A stretch of DNA of 64,000 nucleotides from Ulota crispa (lineage: Eukaryota; Streptophyta; Bryopsida; Orthotrichales; Orthotrichaceae). The stretch covers positions 13,818,409-13,882,408 of the forward strand of contig OY987250.1 in the NCBI GenBank assembly GCA_963920765.1. The letters run 5' to 3'. Positions within the stretch are counted from its first letter, which is position 1. Each line of letters starts with the position of its first letter. Below, piece after piece: positions 34,397 to 47,095 of the stretch. The notes under the pieces are model-generated. The model was given only the letters and a program-made list of their open reading frames with translations, was not told the origin of the DNA and ran no database searches. The position numbers and the translations under genes were made by a program.

Positions 34397-34818
34397 AGAG
34401 CATCTCCTGCCACTTGCTAAATGAGACCCACGGGTTCAACCCGTAACAGTCTCCTTGTTTCAAATCCCCAATGGCAATGTACTCATTGATGTTTAGGCGC
34501 GGGGCCTTTAGACTTGAGCCACATTCACGTCAAATTATAGCTTTGTACATGACCCCTTCAGAGCCCCTCGCACGCACATGGAAGCAAAAATGAGAAATTA
34601 GGGCTGCAAGCTCCGAGTATTGTCAAATGGATTGGAGCTCCACACTCATGCTCAATTTTGAACCGCCTCAATGTCCACAGCTGATTGTAGGACAACTTCA
34701 CACTAAAATAAACATAGGGAAACTTCACACTCCGCCTCGCTACATTATGCTACCATCCCCTCAAAACCTTGTTTGCAAGGGCTTCTGCAAGCAGGTGGTA
34801 GGAGATGCTCTTAGTCTG
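34397..34818 (+). mobile_element. GAGCATCTCC-type MITE (~420 bp)
   Basis: TTAGAGCATCTCCTGCCAC on the left pairs with GTGGTAGGAGATGCTCTTAG on the right. The interior is homologous in inverted orientation to 44669..45097 (for example CCCTCAAAACCTTGTTTGC). Confidence 0.75.
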
Positions 34819-34964
34819 AGATCACGGAAGAGTATAAAATTGACCAACTCCAAAGTAGGGAGCAGATTTTATATTAGAGGTGGTCAGGATTACACTCTTT
34901 TGTGGTTCTAAACCAAAATCGAATCCAAGTGCAAATTCAAAATTCTCCGATTCAACCTCCTAAC

Positions 34965-35253
34965 ATAACATTCAGTAGCCTGAAGAGAGGTTGTCTTTCC
35001 CTCTCTTTAGGTATCATCCATGAGCGTCATTTGACCCAAAAAAAAAAAAAAAAAAAAAAGTTTTTTTTTTAATTTTAATTTTTTCTGACATGACTGGCCC
35101 TCACATCAACGTTTGTGCACTAAACTGAGCCTCTCTTTCATAAACTCTTTGACAATCTTAGCCAAGTGTTCCCATAGCTAAAGATGGGTGTGGAATATTC
35201 CACACCATTTCATCTGGAGGGAGGCGCTGCCACCAAACGCTACTGAATGTTAT
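34965..35253. mobile_element. MITE with ATAACATTCAGTAGC ends (289 bp)
   Basis: Perfect 15-base inverted repeats ATAACATTCAGTAGC and GCTACTGAATGTTAT. The interior contains an A/T homopolymer block (35038..35070). Single copy in the window. Confidence 0.65.
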
Positions 35254-35838
35254 GAATGATAAATTCTGGAACTCTCGCATTGTCTAGCAGGTAAAAAAAT
35301 TCAAAACTTTTCCACCTTGACTCCACAAACACGTACGTGCAGTACACCAAGCTGTTTGTAAGTTGTGTTAAAATGTCTATGGCAAGTGCTTGGAGTTTAC
35401 TCAAGGCTTAGGGCAGATATGGGGGTGTGGATTGAGCTACTGGTATTGCGTTTTTGCTGAAAATTTTCTGAGTCTCAATTTTAACCTTTATTTTTACTTG
35501 AGTGCAAATATTTCATTACCAATTTTAACTCAATCTTGGATGAGTTCAAAGGATCCTAGGCCTTTTTGCCATGACTAGCTATGCCAAGTTCGATTTTTGC
35601 TGGTGACATAATGGTAATGAACACTATGAAGTTCCCAAACAAGCATTTTCATGACCATTATGGGAATAAGCAAAATGCAAATTTTGAGTTTGAAGGTAAT
35701 GAGCTAGCATGGAAACGAGTTTATAAGGAAAAAGGTTGAATATTTTGGAGCAAAGGAAGGATTTCCAAGTAATGGTGGCATTGACATAGGTCCAATAGGA
35801 TTACCTTGTTGATAACATATATTTCATGTTGTCAAATA
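35254..35838. other. No feature recognised
   Basis: Intergenic sequence without clear repeats. Confidence 0.4.
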
Positions 35839-36073
35839 CAGTAGAATTCCTCTAAACTGATATGGTTGGGATTCCAAGAACGAGATTAGTTTAAGTAAGT
35901 TATTAGTTAGTTACCTTAAGGTTAGTGCTAGGATAGCATCAAGGAGTATTACTACTATTGAATTAAGTGTTTTGATTTATGACTGATATATGATCTCACA
36001 TTGAGATTTGTGTTGTATATTAGATTATAGAGAATATCAGTTTAGAGGATATTGATTTAGAGGAGTTCTACTG
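35839..36073. mobile_element. Emigrant/pogo-like MITE (235 bp)
   Basis: Left end CAGTAGAATTCCTCTAAACT and right end TTTAGAGGAGTTCTACTG are inverted repeats flanked by TA (35837..35838 and 36074..36075). CAGTA..CCTCTA-type ends with a TA target match the plant Emigrant family, mobilised by pogo-like transposases. Confidence 0.85.
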
Positions 36074-36632
36074 TAAAAGGTTCTTAATCACCTTGATGGG
36101 AGTAGGGAGGAAATAACAAATGAGATTACAATATAGTCCAAATAATCTTGAATGTGCTCATTTTCCTGATATTTTGCCAAGAGCAGTAAACTTGGATTTT
36201 TTAACCCGAAGTGGATGCATCACATACCACTGGGAAGCTCTCAACTACATATGTTCAATGAAAATTTTAGTCTTCGTTGAATAAAGCTGCAAAATAAATG
36301 CATCCTTCTATTGCATACCAAATTGTATTAGTGGGGGTTTGCTGAGTTTTCAACCTATAAACCCTTCAAGAGACAAGCCTCTATTTTTGGCCAAGTTCAC
36401 CGAGTTCTTTTTGCCAAATAGTTACATTTATGTATCTAAGCATTCATTGGTTACCTCTTTGTCCTCTTTGCTCTTTATCAAATGTGGTTACAAGTAGAAA
36501 TATGTTGTAAGGACATACTTACTCGTACCAATGCACCAATAAAGTTGCCAAAGAGTCAAGACATTTACCAAAGCTAAAAAAATTGTATTCCCGTATTTGC
36601 TAGCAAAACTTTTCCCAATCACTACCATGTAA
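36074..36632. other. No feature recognised
   Basis: AT-rich intergenic sequence. Confidence 0.45.
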
Positions 36633-37501
36633 TTAACCCTTTAAGGTCTGTGCATCCCAAAAGTGGATGCACCTTGGTCAACCCCGATTGTAACTTTCAA
36701 AATATCAATTTTTGGTACGTGGTTCAAACCAAGAAACTAAACTTGATAAGTTTCTTTTCTATTCCATTTAATTTTTTTGAAAATTGTCAAAATTTGAAAG
36801 AGTTATTGCCATTGAAAACTCCAAGTGTTAGAATCCAAATAACACAATATGGTGTGTTTTTCATTCATATTTTCTACTCTTTAAGTGCATGTTTAAGTTT
36901 AAAGTACAAAACTATGTCTCTCATTCTACTATTCATTTATGGTAGAAATCACATATTTTTTTAATATATATTCTAATAGATATGATTTTATTGCCATATT
37001 GAGCTTTAAAAAATCACAATAATTTGAAGTTTCCATCAAATTTATTGAAATTTCTGAAAAAAAGAAAAGAAAATGAATTTGTCTTCCCACACAAAACATC
37101 ATAAAATTTATACATTAATGAAATATAAGGATAAACTTGGTTTGATAGTCAAATTCGACTTTAAATTCTTTGTAGTGGCTATTTTGGGTGTAAAAAATAA
37201 AATAACTAATTGATTTTTTTTTCACAATAATCTTTAATGCTACTTGTACCTCTTGGAAAAAATTCAAAAAATTTGGAATTCTTTTGCTATTTTAACTTAT
37301 TTATGTTAATTTTTTGAAAAGAAAATGATAACAATTACAATTTTTCATGAAACAAACTGAAATTTCTTACAGTGATATATCATTCATAGTTTTAAGCAAT
37401 AAAGATATAAAATTGTTGTTTGAACACACTTTGAAAGGCAAAATTAAGCTTAGACATGAAGTTTGACCATTTCAAACTGGATCAAGCCCTTTAGGGGTTA
37501 A
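36633..37501. mobile_element. TTAA-flanked MITE, family F (869 bp)
   Basis: Begins TTAACCCTTTAAGGTCTG and ends AAGCCCTTTAGGGGTTAA with TTAA at both edges. The interior is very AT-rich and not shared with the other families here. An internal ORF (36650..36964) has no recognisable domain. Confidence 0.7.
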
Positions 37502-38045
37502 GGAAAAAATAAGTGAACAAGTAGGATTTCAATGGTAAGGAAATTTGAAAGGTGCTAACATTCACAAAGTGTTACCGTTAAAAAAAAAATTAAGGGTGGA
37601 GTTTTAATTCAAATCGAATGTATAACATATTATTGGAAAGCTCTCAACAATAACTTCTCTAATGGAATGCTACATGTCATGTTTGAAAACTAAAATCGAG
37701 ACTAAAATACAAATTTAAATACTTGTTATGCATAATATAGAATTAAATGTCAAACGTAATAATCAAATTTACACAAGTTTTGTATTTAAATCATGTGAGC
37801 CAAGTTTATTGAATCTTCTTTTACCATTTAGACACGCTTCCATGCGTCAATATTGTTCAAAAGTTTTTATTATTTTTAAACTTTACCATAGTTGGTCACA
37901 CATGAAAGTTTTGCACTAGAATGAAACTGATGCATATGTAGTGAGAAAACAAACAACAAATAACCAACAACTTTACTGTACAAACTTGTATATTGTTCCT
38001 GAACTTTACAATTCTAGGCCAAACGTGGAAGTTTTCTTTTAATTC
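37502..38045. other. No feature recognised
   Basis: AT-rich spacer between two TTAA elements. Confidence 0.45.
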
Positions 38046-38977
38046 TTAACCCCTAAAGGACTGAGCCATTTTTTCAGTGAAAATCACTCAAAATTGTCAC
38101 TTTTGGGGGGTTAGTGAGAAGGTAATTTTTTTTGAAAATTTGGGAAATCCAACCGTAGAGTCTTGCCCTAGACTAGATTAGGTACTTGTGGGAAAAAAAT
38201 CAGGTCATTCTGGATGGACATGAGTGAGATATTTACATCTAGAGTGAAATGAAAAGTTTTTTTTCATGCTGCCGTAAAATTTCAGAAGCCTTTGACCATT
38301 CTTACATGAAAATAATTGCTCTACGCAACTTTGCGCTTTATTTTTCCCATGTAGGAGATCAAGTTAGCTATGAGTGGGAGAATTTTCAAATCAATTGGAA
38401 TTACACAACACATAGGAAAAATCAGTAAGTAAAAAGATGTAGAGAATGAGTCAAATCACCAAATTGTTAAGAATTTAATTTTTAAAATGAAAAATGCAAA
38501 TCCCAATAGTTATAATGTTGTGATTAACAATCTCCATCCTTTGATTTTTTTTTTTCCAAAATAATAAAAATTGAGTAAAATAAAGTACTTCAAAGTTTAT
38601 TTTAGAATAGAGATTCCATAACTACCCGCAAACAAAAACTCCTCATAACTTTCATGTCATTGATTGAAATTGAATGATTCAAAACTTCTCACCTATAAAA
38701 AAATCTAAAGAACCAATTTCAATTTTTAATTTTTTTGAAAAAAAAGTTAAAGAAGTTTTTGGGCTGCCCAGGCGGGCAGTCCTCCCTTGCTTTTCAGATT
38801 TTCATGCATAACTTCTTCAATAATTGTCGGAATGAGGAAAAAATTAGATGCCCGCATAGACCTTTGAATTCCCCACCTTCAATAAAAGTTTCAGAAAATC
38901 ACACAAAGTAGCTTATCCAAAGGTGCATGCCCACTCCCACTTGTCCCCCGAAGGGACAACAGTCCTTTAGGGGTTAA
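38046..38977 (+). mobile_element. TTAA-flanked MITE, family A (932 bp), first of a stack of three
   Basis: Left end TTAACCCCTAAAGGACTGAG and right end AGTCCTTTAGGGGTTAA, with the subterminal palindrome CCCCCGAAGGGAC. Its right TTAA (38974..38977) is also the start of the next element. Confidence 0.9.
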
Positions 38978-39692
38978 AGGACCACTTGTCCCTACAAGGG
39001 ACAAATGGGATTTTGGGCATGTACTTCCGGCTATGCTACTTTGTGTAATTTTTTGAAATTTTTATGGAAGATGGGGAATTCAAAGATCTATGTGGGCATC
39101 TAATTTTTCCTCATTCCAACATTTATTGAAGAAGTCAAAAATGAATTTATGAGAATTTTTGTTCAGCTAGCAGCCCAAAAACTTCTTCAAAAATTGCATT
39201 TGTTTAAAATAAAAATTCAAGTTAGTTCTTTAGACTTATGTATATGTGGGAAACTTTGAATCATTCAATTCTAATTGATGAGATAAAAGTTATAAGAAGT
39301 TTTAGTTTGCATGCAAGCATAGTTTTGAGATTTTCCACACTTACCCGCAAACTAAAACTTCTCATAACTTTCATCTCATCAATTAGAATTGAATGATTCA
39401 AAGCTTCCCATATACACATAAGTCTAAAAAACTAACCTCAAATTCTTATTTCAAAAGAATGCAATATTTAAAGAAGTTTTTGGGCTGCTTGCCGAACTAT
39501 AATTCTCATAAATTTATTTTTGACTTCTCCAATAAATGTCGGAATGAGGAAAATATTAGATGCCCACACAGATTTTTGAATTCCCCATCTTCCATAAAAA
39601 TTCCAAAAAATCACACAAAGTAGTTTAGCCATAAGCACATGCCCAAAATCCCATTTGCCCCCCGTAGGAACAAGTGGTCCTTTAGGGGTTAA
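38974..39692. mobile_element. TTAA-flanked foldback element C2 (719 bp), second of the stack
   Basis: An inverted duplication: ATGGAAGATGGGGAATTC near 39062 is answered by GAATTCCCCATCTTCCAT near 39590, and the pairing runs inward to a centre near 39300..39350. Arms are homologous to the right half of family A. The left end has lost the CCCCTA of the terminal repeat and reads TTAAAGGACCACTTG. The right end is GGTCCTTTAGGGGTTAA. Confidence 0.85.
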
Positions 39693-40351
39693 CCCCTGAG
39701 CGCCCCAAGAGCTTAAAACATGGGCTCTCTTGATTTAATTTGGGGTTTCAATAAGCCATATTGGGTGGTACCAGGAGTTCAAAAGTACCAATGGTACGAT
39801 TAGTGCATTTATTACTAAAATGAGTGGGGTACATGGTTATGAAGGTCTCATGCTCTGTTAGAGATGACTTGTGGATGGGGAAAAGTGGCTTTTGGAGCAG
39901 TTTAGGGCAACAACAAATACTAGGACTACACTAGAACCACTGTCAAATGCCAGTGAGTTGTGTGCTTTTGTGGTCCACTTTAGCACCCTAAATATTGCTA
40001 AAAAAACTTTGAAAATTGGAGGGTAGGCAGATGTCCTATTCTTGAACCATGGTACAAAATTTCATAGCGTAATTTTGCTTGATTGGGACAAAATAAGGTG
40101 AGAATTGTGTCACACATCCATAAATTTGGGCAAAAAGCCAATTTTCAACTCGCCTTTGACCATTATAATAATGGAAATAGGACAATCAAAGTTCTCCAAA
40201 TTTTTAAATGGTCTTTGGGCTCAAGGTATCCACCCCTATCAAAGGTTCATATCCATGGATTTTATTTTTGCACAAACCATAAGGTTTTAATTGCCTCAAG
40301 GTCCTCTAAACTTGTTGTGCATTGATTCTGAGCTGGGCGCTTAGGGGTTAA
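39689..40351. mobile_element. TTAA-flanked MITE, family B-like (663 bp), third of the stack
   Basis: Left end TTAACCCCTGAGCGCCCC and right end TGGGCGCTTAGGGGTTAA. The left TTAA is shared with the foldback element before it. Longer than the 237 bp B element at 1310..1546, with a different interior. Confidence 0.85.
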
Positions 40352-40663
40352 AGGATGGAGCTTAGAAAACTGTCGAGATGTTGCTATGCAAAGGTGCCTT
40401 CTCTTTTTCTCTGCCTTAGTTATGGGTCCAGACCAAGTCTTTAGTAGCCACTTTCCATTTAGCCATTTTCATAAGGATCCCAAAAATAGTGTAACCTAAT
40501 AGCAAATTCGGCACTATCCATCCACTGCCTCGGTTACTAATAGTCGGGGCAATGGATGAATAGTGCCAAATCTGCTACCAGGTTATAGTATGTAAAACTA
40601 AATGCTTGTATATTTGCAAAGATCCTCAAAAGCAAGCTCCGTAGTTTGTGTTATTGATGTCAG

Positions 40664-40967
40664 TGCCACACAGGCTGAAAACTAGAGGTTTGAAACGGAT
40701 GAAGAGTAACTTGTATTTTTGGAAAATTGGGAGACAATCACTTTTCCAAGTTTTCATCTATTGTTCACTTAAAGATAACCTCTTCACCATCCTAGGACAT
40801 GAGGTTTAAGACGTCGATTTGTGAACTTTCAAAACTGATAGTTTTGACCAAATCAGAAAAGTGGGCCCTAAGAAAGTCAAAGAATATGCTTTTACACAAA
40901 CCAGAAACTCCACTACCTGTTTTTACAAAACGTTGGTTTGGAACGCTTGTTTTGGCCTGTGTGGCCC
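40664..40967 (+). mobile_element. GGCCACACAGGC-family repeat (~304 bp)
   Basis: Left end TGCCACACAGGCTGAAAAC and right end TTTTGGCCTGTGTGGCCC are inverted repeats. The interior blocks match 27509..27801 and, inverted, 30974..31279. Confidence 0.75.
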
Positions 40968-42371
40968 GACCTTGAGGGAGCATCGAATGTGGTCCTGTTG
41001 TCCCAAACTAAACAAATACCAAATCTAACCTATCATGGCCTTTTGTATAGAACTTCGTAGCAATTTGAATTCTTCAATGTCATGCAATCATCAATTAGAA
41101 ACTTAAGGAACTTGTTTTCATTGCATAACTGGCAAGAATTGAAGCTGATACACCCCTTCACTACATGAAGACCTTTGAGACCCTCAAAGCTCTTCCAATT
41201 TTGAGTGGAATTTGATAATGAAAACTTTGCACAAGAGTAGATGAAAAGGAACTGAGGTTGGGATCCAAAATTGCTTTCAACAAAGGTAGATTATTATAGG
41301 CTCAAGTTATAGCCCCATGTCTACCTCAAAACTTGCATAAGAGCATTCACATCCTTCCTCATCAGATTTGATGCGCTAAGAGTATACATTTATTTTTAGA
41401 AAATCCTCAATATTCTCATCCCTCACCCTTGCTCTCCAAATGTGCTTTATAAATGGTCACTTGATCCATTGTCAGTGGAATTGAAAATAAAGCTGACTAA
41501 ACTCAAGAAAATTCGAAGTTGCAAGAGCCATTGCTTGACATATTAAAATTGAGTGTCATAAGAACATTTTGAGGGATTGGCGAGGGGATTGGAGAGGGGA
41601 TTGAAACACTTATCATCCAAGTCTAGATAGTGTCGAACTCTGTATGTGTAGGGGTGTGGATACTCTAAGTCATTTTTTGTCATTTTCAATACCAAAATTC
41701 AAACTGAGTGCATTTGCAAACTCTGAATTTAGGATTATAAACATCTTATTTTTTAAATTTTCATTTTTTATATGCATTTATTGTGAGTGTCATTTTCAAC
41801 AACTAAAAATCGTGGAGGTTGTCATTGGAGGAATGTGTCCTACCATAAATAATTTAAGGAAGGTGTCCATTTTTGGAACTAGTCACTCTGAAACACATCA
41901 GATCAAATATAAAAGTCAATAGCTTGATCTGATGTGGAGAGCCCAATATTTCTCAATAAAGCAGTAGAATCTCTGTAGCTGAGGCTGCAGAGCCTGTGCC
42001 TCGTGACTTTTATGATATCGGCAGATAAGCAACAGTAAAATGGTTTCCTGACGTAAGATTTGTCCGATTGCAAGCAGGGAATTTTCTCAGTCCTTCCATT
42101 GGTTGAGTGACACGTACCCTAGAATGCACGGAAGCAAGGAAAAGTAGATATGATCATCCATGTGTGCTCGTTCATCCGTAGAATCACCTATTAATGTAAC
42201 AATCATCCAACTCTTGGCAAAAAAAATTTTTTTGAAAGGATTTGGTAATACCATTTGCTTTGGGAGCTTTTGCAAGGAATAGCGTATTGAGTTTGCAAAC
42301 GATTAAGAATAGGGGGCATATTATGAAAGTAATCACAAATAGGGGAAATATCAAAATATCCCTCAATCATA
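40968..42371. other. No feature recognised
   Basis: Intergenic. AAGAGCATTCACATCC near 41340 is a possible decayed GAGCATC-type MITE end. No gene-like ORF. Confidence 0.4.
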
Positions 42372-42604
42372 TTAACCCTTAAAAGATCATAGGACATAGT
42401 ATATACATTGCCGTATAATTGAAATTTGTTACTAGTAAGAAGTTTTAATTTGGGATCTCAAGTAGCTCACTAGAACCGTTTTGATCTGTTCTTCAACTTT
42501 TTTGTTGATCTCAAATGTAGTATAGGTGTAGATTCATTCCAAATACAAGAAAACACCCTGTGTTGTATTGGTTGCAGCAGCATGCTTTGTCCTTTAGGAA
42601 TTAA
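42372..42604. mobile_element. TTAA-flanked MITE, family D (233 bp)
   Basis: Begins TTAACCCTTAAAAGATCAT and ends TGTCCTTTAGGAATTAA. Interior nearly the same as 21333..21566. Confidence 0.85.
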
Positions 42605-43100
42605 ACCTCTGGGTTTTTGTATAAATATCAATTATATCATTGGTTGTCTCTAAGAATATCATAAATACCCCTACTTTTATGGTGATGTTTTAGAGCAAAA
42701 TTTTGTAAATATTGGGATGACAATGAAAATTATAAAAACTAGATACTAGTTGAATGCAAGTCTAATTTTAGAAACAAAATCTTCAAACTCTTTGTAGGAT
42801 TTTTACAAGTAAGTTTATTGTGATAAAAGCCATTACATTGACTACATTGAGTAGCATGCTTTTCTTTGCCAATGTCTTTGTTGCAAATGCAACAATATCT
42901 TTATAGCAAATGCAAAGTACCAAAATTTGTAATAAGAAGAAACAAGAAAACTAGAGAAATTGACGATGTTCTAAAAAATGATCGGGGGTATGATTTATAT
43001 TTTTACACAAACCCAAGGACGTATTGATGTTTCAAATAATATCGGGATATGTTTGATATTTTGGAATAATTGAACGGCGTTTTTTATAATTTCCTTTAAT
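42605..43100. repeat. Diverged repeat related to 47096..47670
   Basis: Shares blocks TAAATACCCCTA, AAACTAGATACTAGTTGAATGC and TATTGTGATAAAAGCCATTAC with 47096..47670. Ends are poorly defined. Confidence 0.45.
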
Positions 43101-43207
43101 ATTACCCTTTGTACAAGAAAAGCTCAGATTTTTCACCATGACCCCGCATCCATCCCTCATTGCCCTTTTCCTAAATGAATGAGGCCAAGATTTCAATCAA
43201 CTATATT

Positions 43208-43501
43208 GAATATTGCATTTAGGTTGCCTTAACAATTAGGTTGCCTTACCATGGTAAATTACCTCATGACTCATCACTTGGTCACTTGGAGGCGCATGCA
43301 ACTCTCTAAATACTTGAATTTCACATGGTTTAGGACTTGGAAGTTGCTAGTTTGTCTTTTTATAGCTTCATAGTTGTTGACAAGCCCTCTAAAAACTGTT
43401 TATTGCAGTAATTTTTGATGAAAATTATTGTAGCAGCAATCAATATTTATATAGTGTGGAATGTCAAAAAATTAGTGTGGGCCAACCTAAACGCAATATT
43501 C
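43208..43501. mobile_element. MITE with GCATTTAGGTTGCC ends (294 bp)
   Basis: GAATATTGCATTTAGGTTGCC (in parts) on the left pairs with CAACCTAAACGCAATATTC on the right. The interior is shared with 7182..7445 and 29295..29598. Confidence 0.8.
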
Positions 43502-44610
43502 AGTGTACTTTATGAGGTTGTGGGACTAGGATGAAAAAGCTCTGCTTTTTCACATTCCAAAAATTTTGCAAGTTTATAGATTTGCCAAAATGAGTTTGAA
43601 TTTGGAAATTTTGACTTCACACTTGGCCAATTTAGTTTAGAACCTTGGAGAAGGTAATAATCAAACTTCAAAAAAGATAGGGGGACAAATGATTGCTTTA
43701 CCCTTCTTGTAAAATTGCTGACCATTACCACCTTGACCAAAAAATGTGGATGTGCACTGGACAAACGCATGAGGCCTCGTTCATCCTAGTTGGGGGCAAC
43801 ATAACATTGTTAACCTTCACTGAGGGTCCCCTTTTGCTCCCCCAATATGAGAATCCCCAACAAATGCCATTAGATAACTGTTAATTGCACCAATCACCTT
43901 ACAGGATTTATAACTAAACTCTCCACGAGATATCCTGGGGCAATATCCTCCACGGCTGGGGAGGATTGGAGCCGGGTTAACAATGTTATGAATGAGGGGG
44001 TCAGTTCATCCTGGCCGGCCGAAATGAGGTAAGAGATAAGAAATTAGTAAAAACTGGACAAACCAAAAAAGTAAAAGGCTGGAGTGTAAGATTTACTGGA
44101 TACCGGTGGGTCTAATATTGGAAAAGCAGTAGAGTAGAGGGTGTGGAAACTGGCAAAGAAGTTGGACAAAATAGGCAAAGGAAAAGGAATCCAGGTTGAT
44201 GAGAAAAGCAACCAGTCAGAAGCACGGAGAAGTAACTTATCCGAGCAAGACAAGGACTCCGGACATGTGTTTGTTGAGAACCGTGCCCCCAACAAAATGC
44301 TTTGCCTTTCTGGCTTTCTCCTCCTCTGGACTCTGGACTGTGGCCACGGTATTCTCGTTAGCCGTGCCCTGCTCCATCAAATAAAAAGCCGTCCTCCCCC
44401 TCAGGGCCTCAGGGGTGGTTGAATGAGACCAGAGGGCTCGGGACCACTTGTAAGCTTATTCTTTGGTACTTGATTTTGTGGGATGGGACCGGACGATGCC
44501 GTGGCCCAATAGCCCAATAGCTCAATAGCCCAACATTAGACATTTGATCCAATGGTACTGTTATATCACAATGTGGTAGAGGCCGTATTTAGTTATTTGG
44601 GCATCGTCAG
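43502..44610. other. Unassigned; GC-richer island at 44.0-44.5 kb
   Basis: ORFs at 44044..44295 (minus) and 44141..44422 (plus) overlap and have no recognisable domain. No repeat structure seen. Confidence 0.35.
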
Positions 44611-45097
44611 AGCATCTCCTGCAACCCTCCAAATAGTCCATCCCCTTTAATTTTTAATTTTTGGATGATAAGAGCATCTTTCGCCACCCATTTGGAGAAG
44701 CTCTTGCAAACAAAGTTTTGAGGGGACGGTCGCACAAAGTAACGAGGCAGGGTGTGAAGTTCCCCTGCAATCTGGCATGGACATCAAGGCAATTGAAAAT
44801 CAAGTGTGGGTGTGGAGTCGCAATCTATTTGGCATCAAGTACTTGGAGCGCAAGGGAGCTTGCTACCCTAATTTTCTTGTTCCTTGTTTTTTTTTCTTCT
44901 AAGTGCTTGCGAGGAGCCGTGAAGGGATCATGTACAAAGCTCAAATTTGACGTGAATGTAGCTCAGATTTGAAGACCTCGCACCTGCACATCAACAAGTA
45001 TAGTGATGTTGGGGACTTGAAATGAGGAGGCTATTCTGGGTCAAACCCGCTGGCTCATTTAGTGGGTGGCAAGAGACACTCTAGGCAATCAACTCTA
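44611..45097 (-). mobile_element. GAGCATCTCC-type MITE, inverted relative to 34397..34818
   Basis: Two left-end-like motifs (AGAGCATCTCCTGCAAC at 44611 and AGAGCATCTTTCGCCACC at 44670) precede an interior that is the reverse complement of 34397..34818. The right end is GGGTGGCAAGAGACACTCT. The doubled left end suggests one copy inserted in another. Confidence 0.6.
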
Positions 45098-45366
45098 GTG
45101 TGTGTTAACCTCTACCTTTACTTTCTCCTTTCAAATAAGCCATCTTTGAAAGGGTCACTAAATCCTTTACATGCTATATTTTCTCTTAGGATTAGCAAGT
45201 CATCATCGCTTACTTATTGCTTTTGAAAGTTCCTTGACTTGTGATTGGTTGGCAACATATTTAGCAACTTGCAATGTTGGAGATACAAGTAGCCATCTCT
45301 TCTTAAATGAACATATTTCAACGGAAGTTAGAAATAGAGAAGGCATACTAAATTTGACATTTTGAT

Positions 45367-45659
45367 AAGGAAGTTGATATAGGCACACTTGAGGTTTGTT
45401 ATATGTACACCAACATGGAGGGGGAGTAAGTTATAAATACAATTGAACAACGCCTAGTGAAAAATATTAGAGGGTACAAGTAATAATTTGGCTCTTAGCT
45501 AAACTTTTCCACTAAGCATTGTTCAATTATATCCTCCTTTGTGATTTTGGACTAAATCAAGGTCTCTAAATCCAAATATGAATTCAAATTTTCCAAATTC
45601 AATTAGTTCATGGTAAATGTCTACAACTTACCCCCTCTAGTGTGCATATATCAATTCTC
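45367..45659. mobile_element. Degenerate hAT-like MITE (GGGAATTGATATGTGC family)
   Basis: Ends GGAAGTTGATATAGGCAC and GTGCATATATCAATTCTC, with interior pieces AATTGAACAACGCCTAGTG and CTAAACTTTTCCACTAAGC shared with 24454..24861. Shorter and more diverged; no clear target duplication. Confidence 0.6.
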
Positions 45660-47095
45660 TTTAATAAATAATAAAATAGAACATGAAGTTTTCATTGTTT
45701 GAAGGGCATTGAAACTTTGTTGAATAAGCAAAAGAAAATTTGTGTTTCAGCACATATAGACACATTCCATCAAATGTTAGCTAACTTCCAAAAACTTTGA
45801 AGGAATTTCAAATCAAATCTAAAAAAAGAGTATTTAACAAGAAGACTGCAATTATGTCATTCCTTTAGCTAAACTTTCCTCTTCTGGAATTGATGTGGAA
45901 AGTCCTTCAAAAAAATTAGAATTTAGCCTACATTTGATAAAATGTATCTAGAACCGCTAATGCCCACACTCAAGTTTTTTTATGCTTTCACAATAGAATT
46001 TTCAATAGGTTTTGAATGATAAGGTTTTCATGTTTTGTTTTACTATTTATTGAAAGAACAAATATGGTGTGTTGAGCATGCTTCTGGAGTGCATTGAGGA
46101 TGCCCTTAGAGCATTTTTAGTCTACATCTGGCACTAGGGTTCGGCAATGAGATGTATTGGCCTTCATTGCATGGCTTCTAGAGATGTGTGGAACATGCCA
46201 AGGTGTGCAACGCAATGCACACTAGCAGAGGGAATTGTAAGCCTCCAACCTTTTTGACACAATCTCTATTTATGACTTGCACATTAGTCATCACTGCACT
46301 GACCATCAACATATATATTAGTTTAAAGGTCGATAGAGGGTTGCTAAAACTACTGAGTGTAGCCAAGGTTTTGCTATTTCCTTCAAGATCACGTCTCACA
46401 TGCTGGGTGCATTGGACCAAATTTACTATTCTCAAACGGGGACCCACCATGAGAGTACCATTGCATGGTCAATGTACCTATTGTATTGAAGATATTCTTA
46501 GGTCATCATCAACAAAAAACTTTAAAAATAAATCACTATCTTTTGCCTAATGCAAAGTTAGAACTACTAATTATTCTCATTAGAAGGTCATAAGACATTA
46601 TTCTAAATAGGAACAACAAATTTTGGATTTGGAAATTGGTAAATCAATATAGAGATTGGCATGGCATGTTTTCAAGGTTTGTTGCATTTTTCCATGATTT
46701 TTGTTTTTTAAGCATGACTTGCAATGACACATTGTACATTTTCTTTTGTCTTTTACCTTGATGTCAGTAGACTTTGTGTTGGTTGTCTAATTTCCAAATC
46801 CAAATTTATTGTCTCTATTCAAAGTGAATTTTTTTTTATGAAGTTTCAATGATAATAATCCCAAGTTAGAAAACATGCTTAGTGAGTTTTTTAAAGTGTT
46901 CCATTGATGATGCTCTTGTATGTAAACATGAAAAAGTGCATTACAAGAGGAATGAACATGTATGGATGCAAGATTTAAGCATAAAAATCTAGAGATTTTG
47001 AGGCAATATAAACTATGGCCTACAAAGATTATGAAGTTAAGATGTTTATTTTGTGCAAGTTTCTTTCTTCTTTCACTTCTTCATGGATTGATGTA
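45660..47095. other. Unassigned, possible decayed GAGCATC-type MITE
   Basis: TTAGAGCATTTTTAGTCTAC near 46110 and TTGATGATGCTCTTGTATG near 46905 could be the ends of one element of about 820 bases, but the interior is unmatched. ORFs at 46178..46550 overlap on both strands and are not convincing. Confidence 0.35.
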
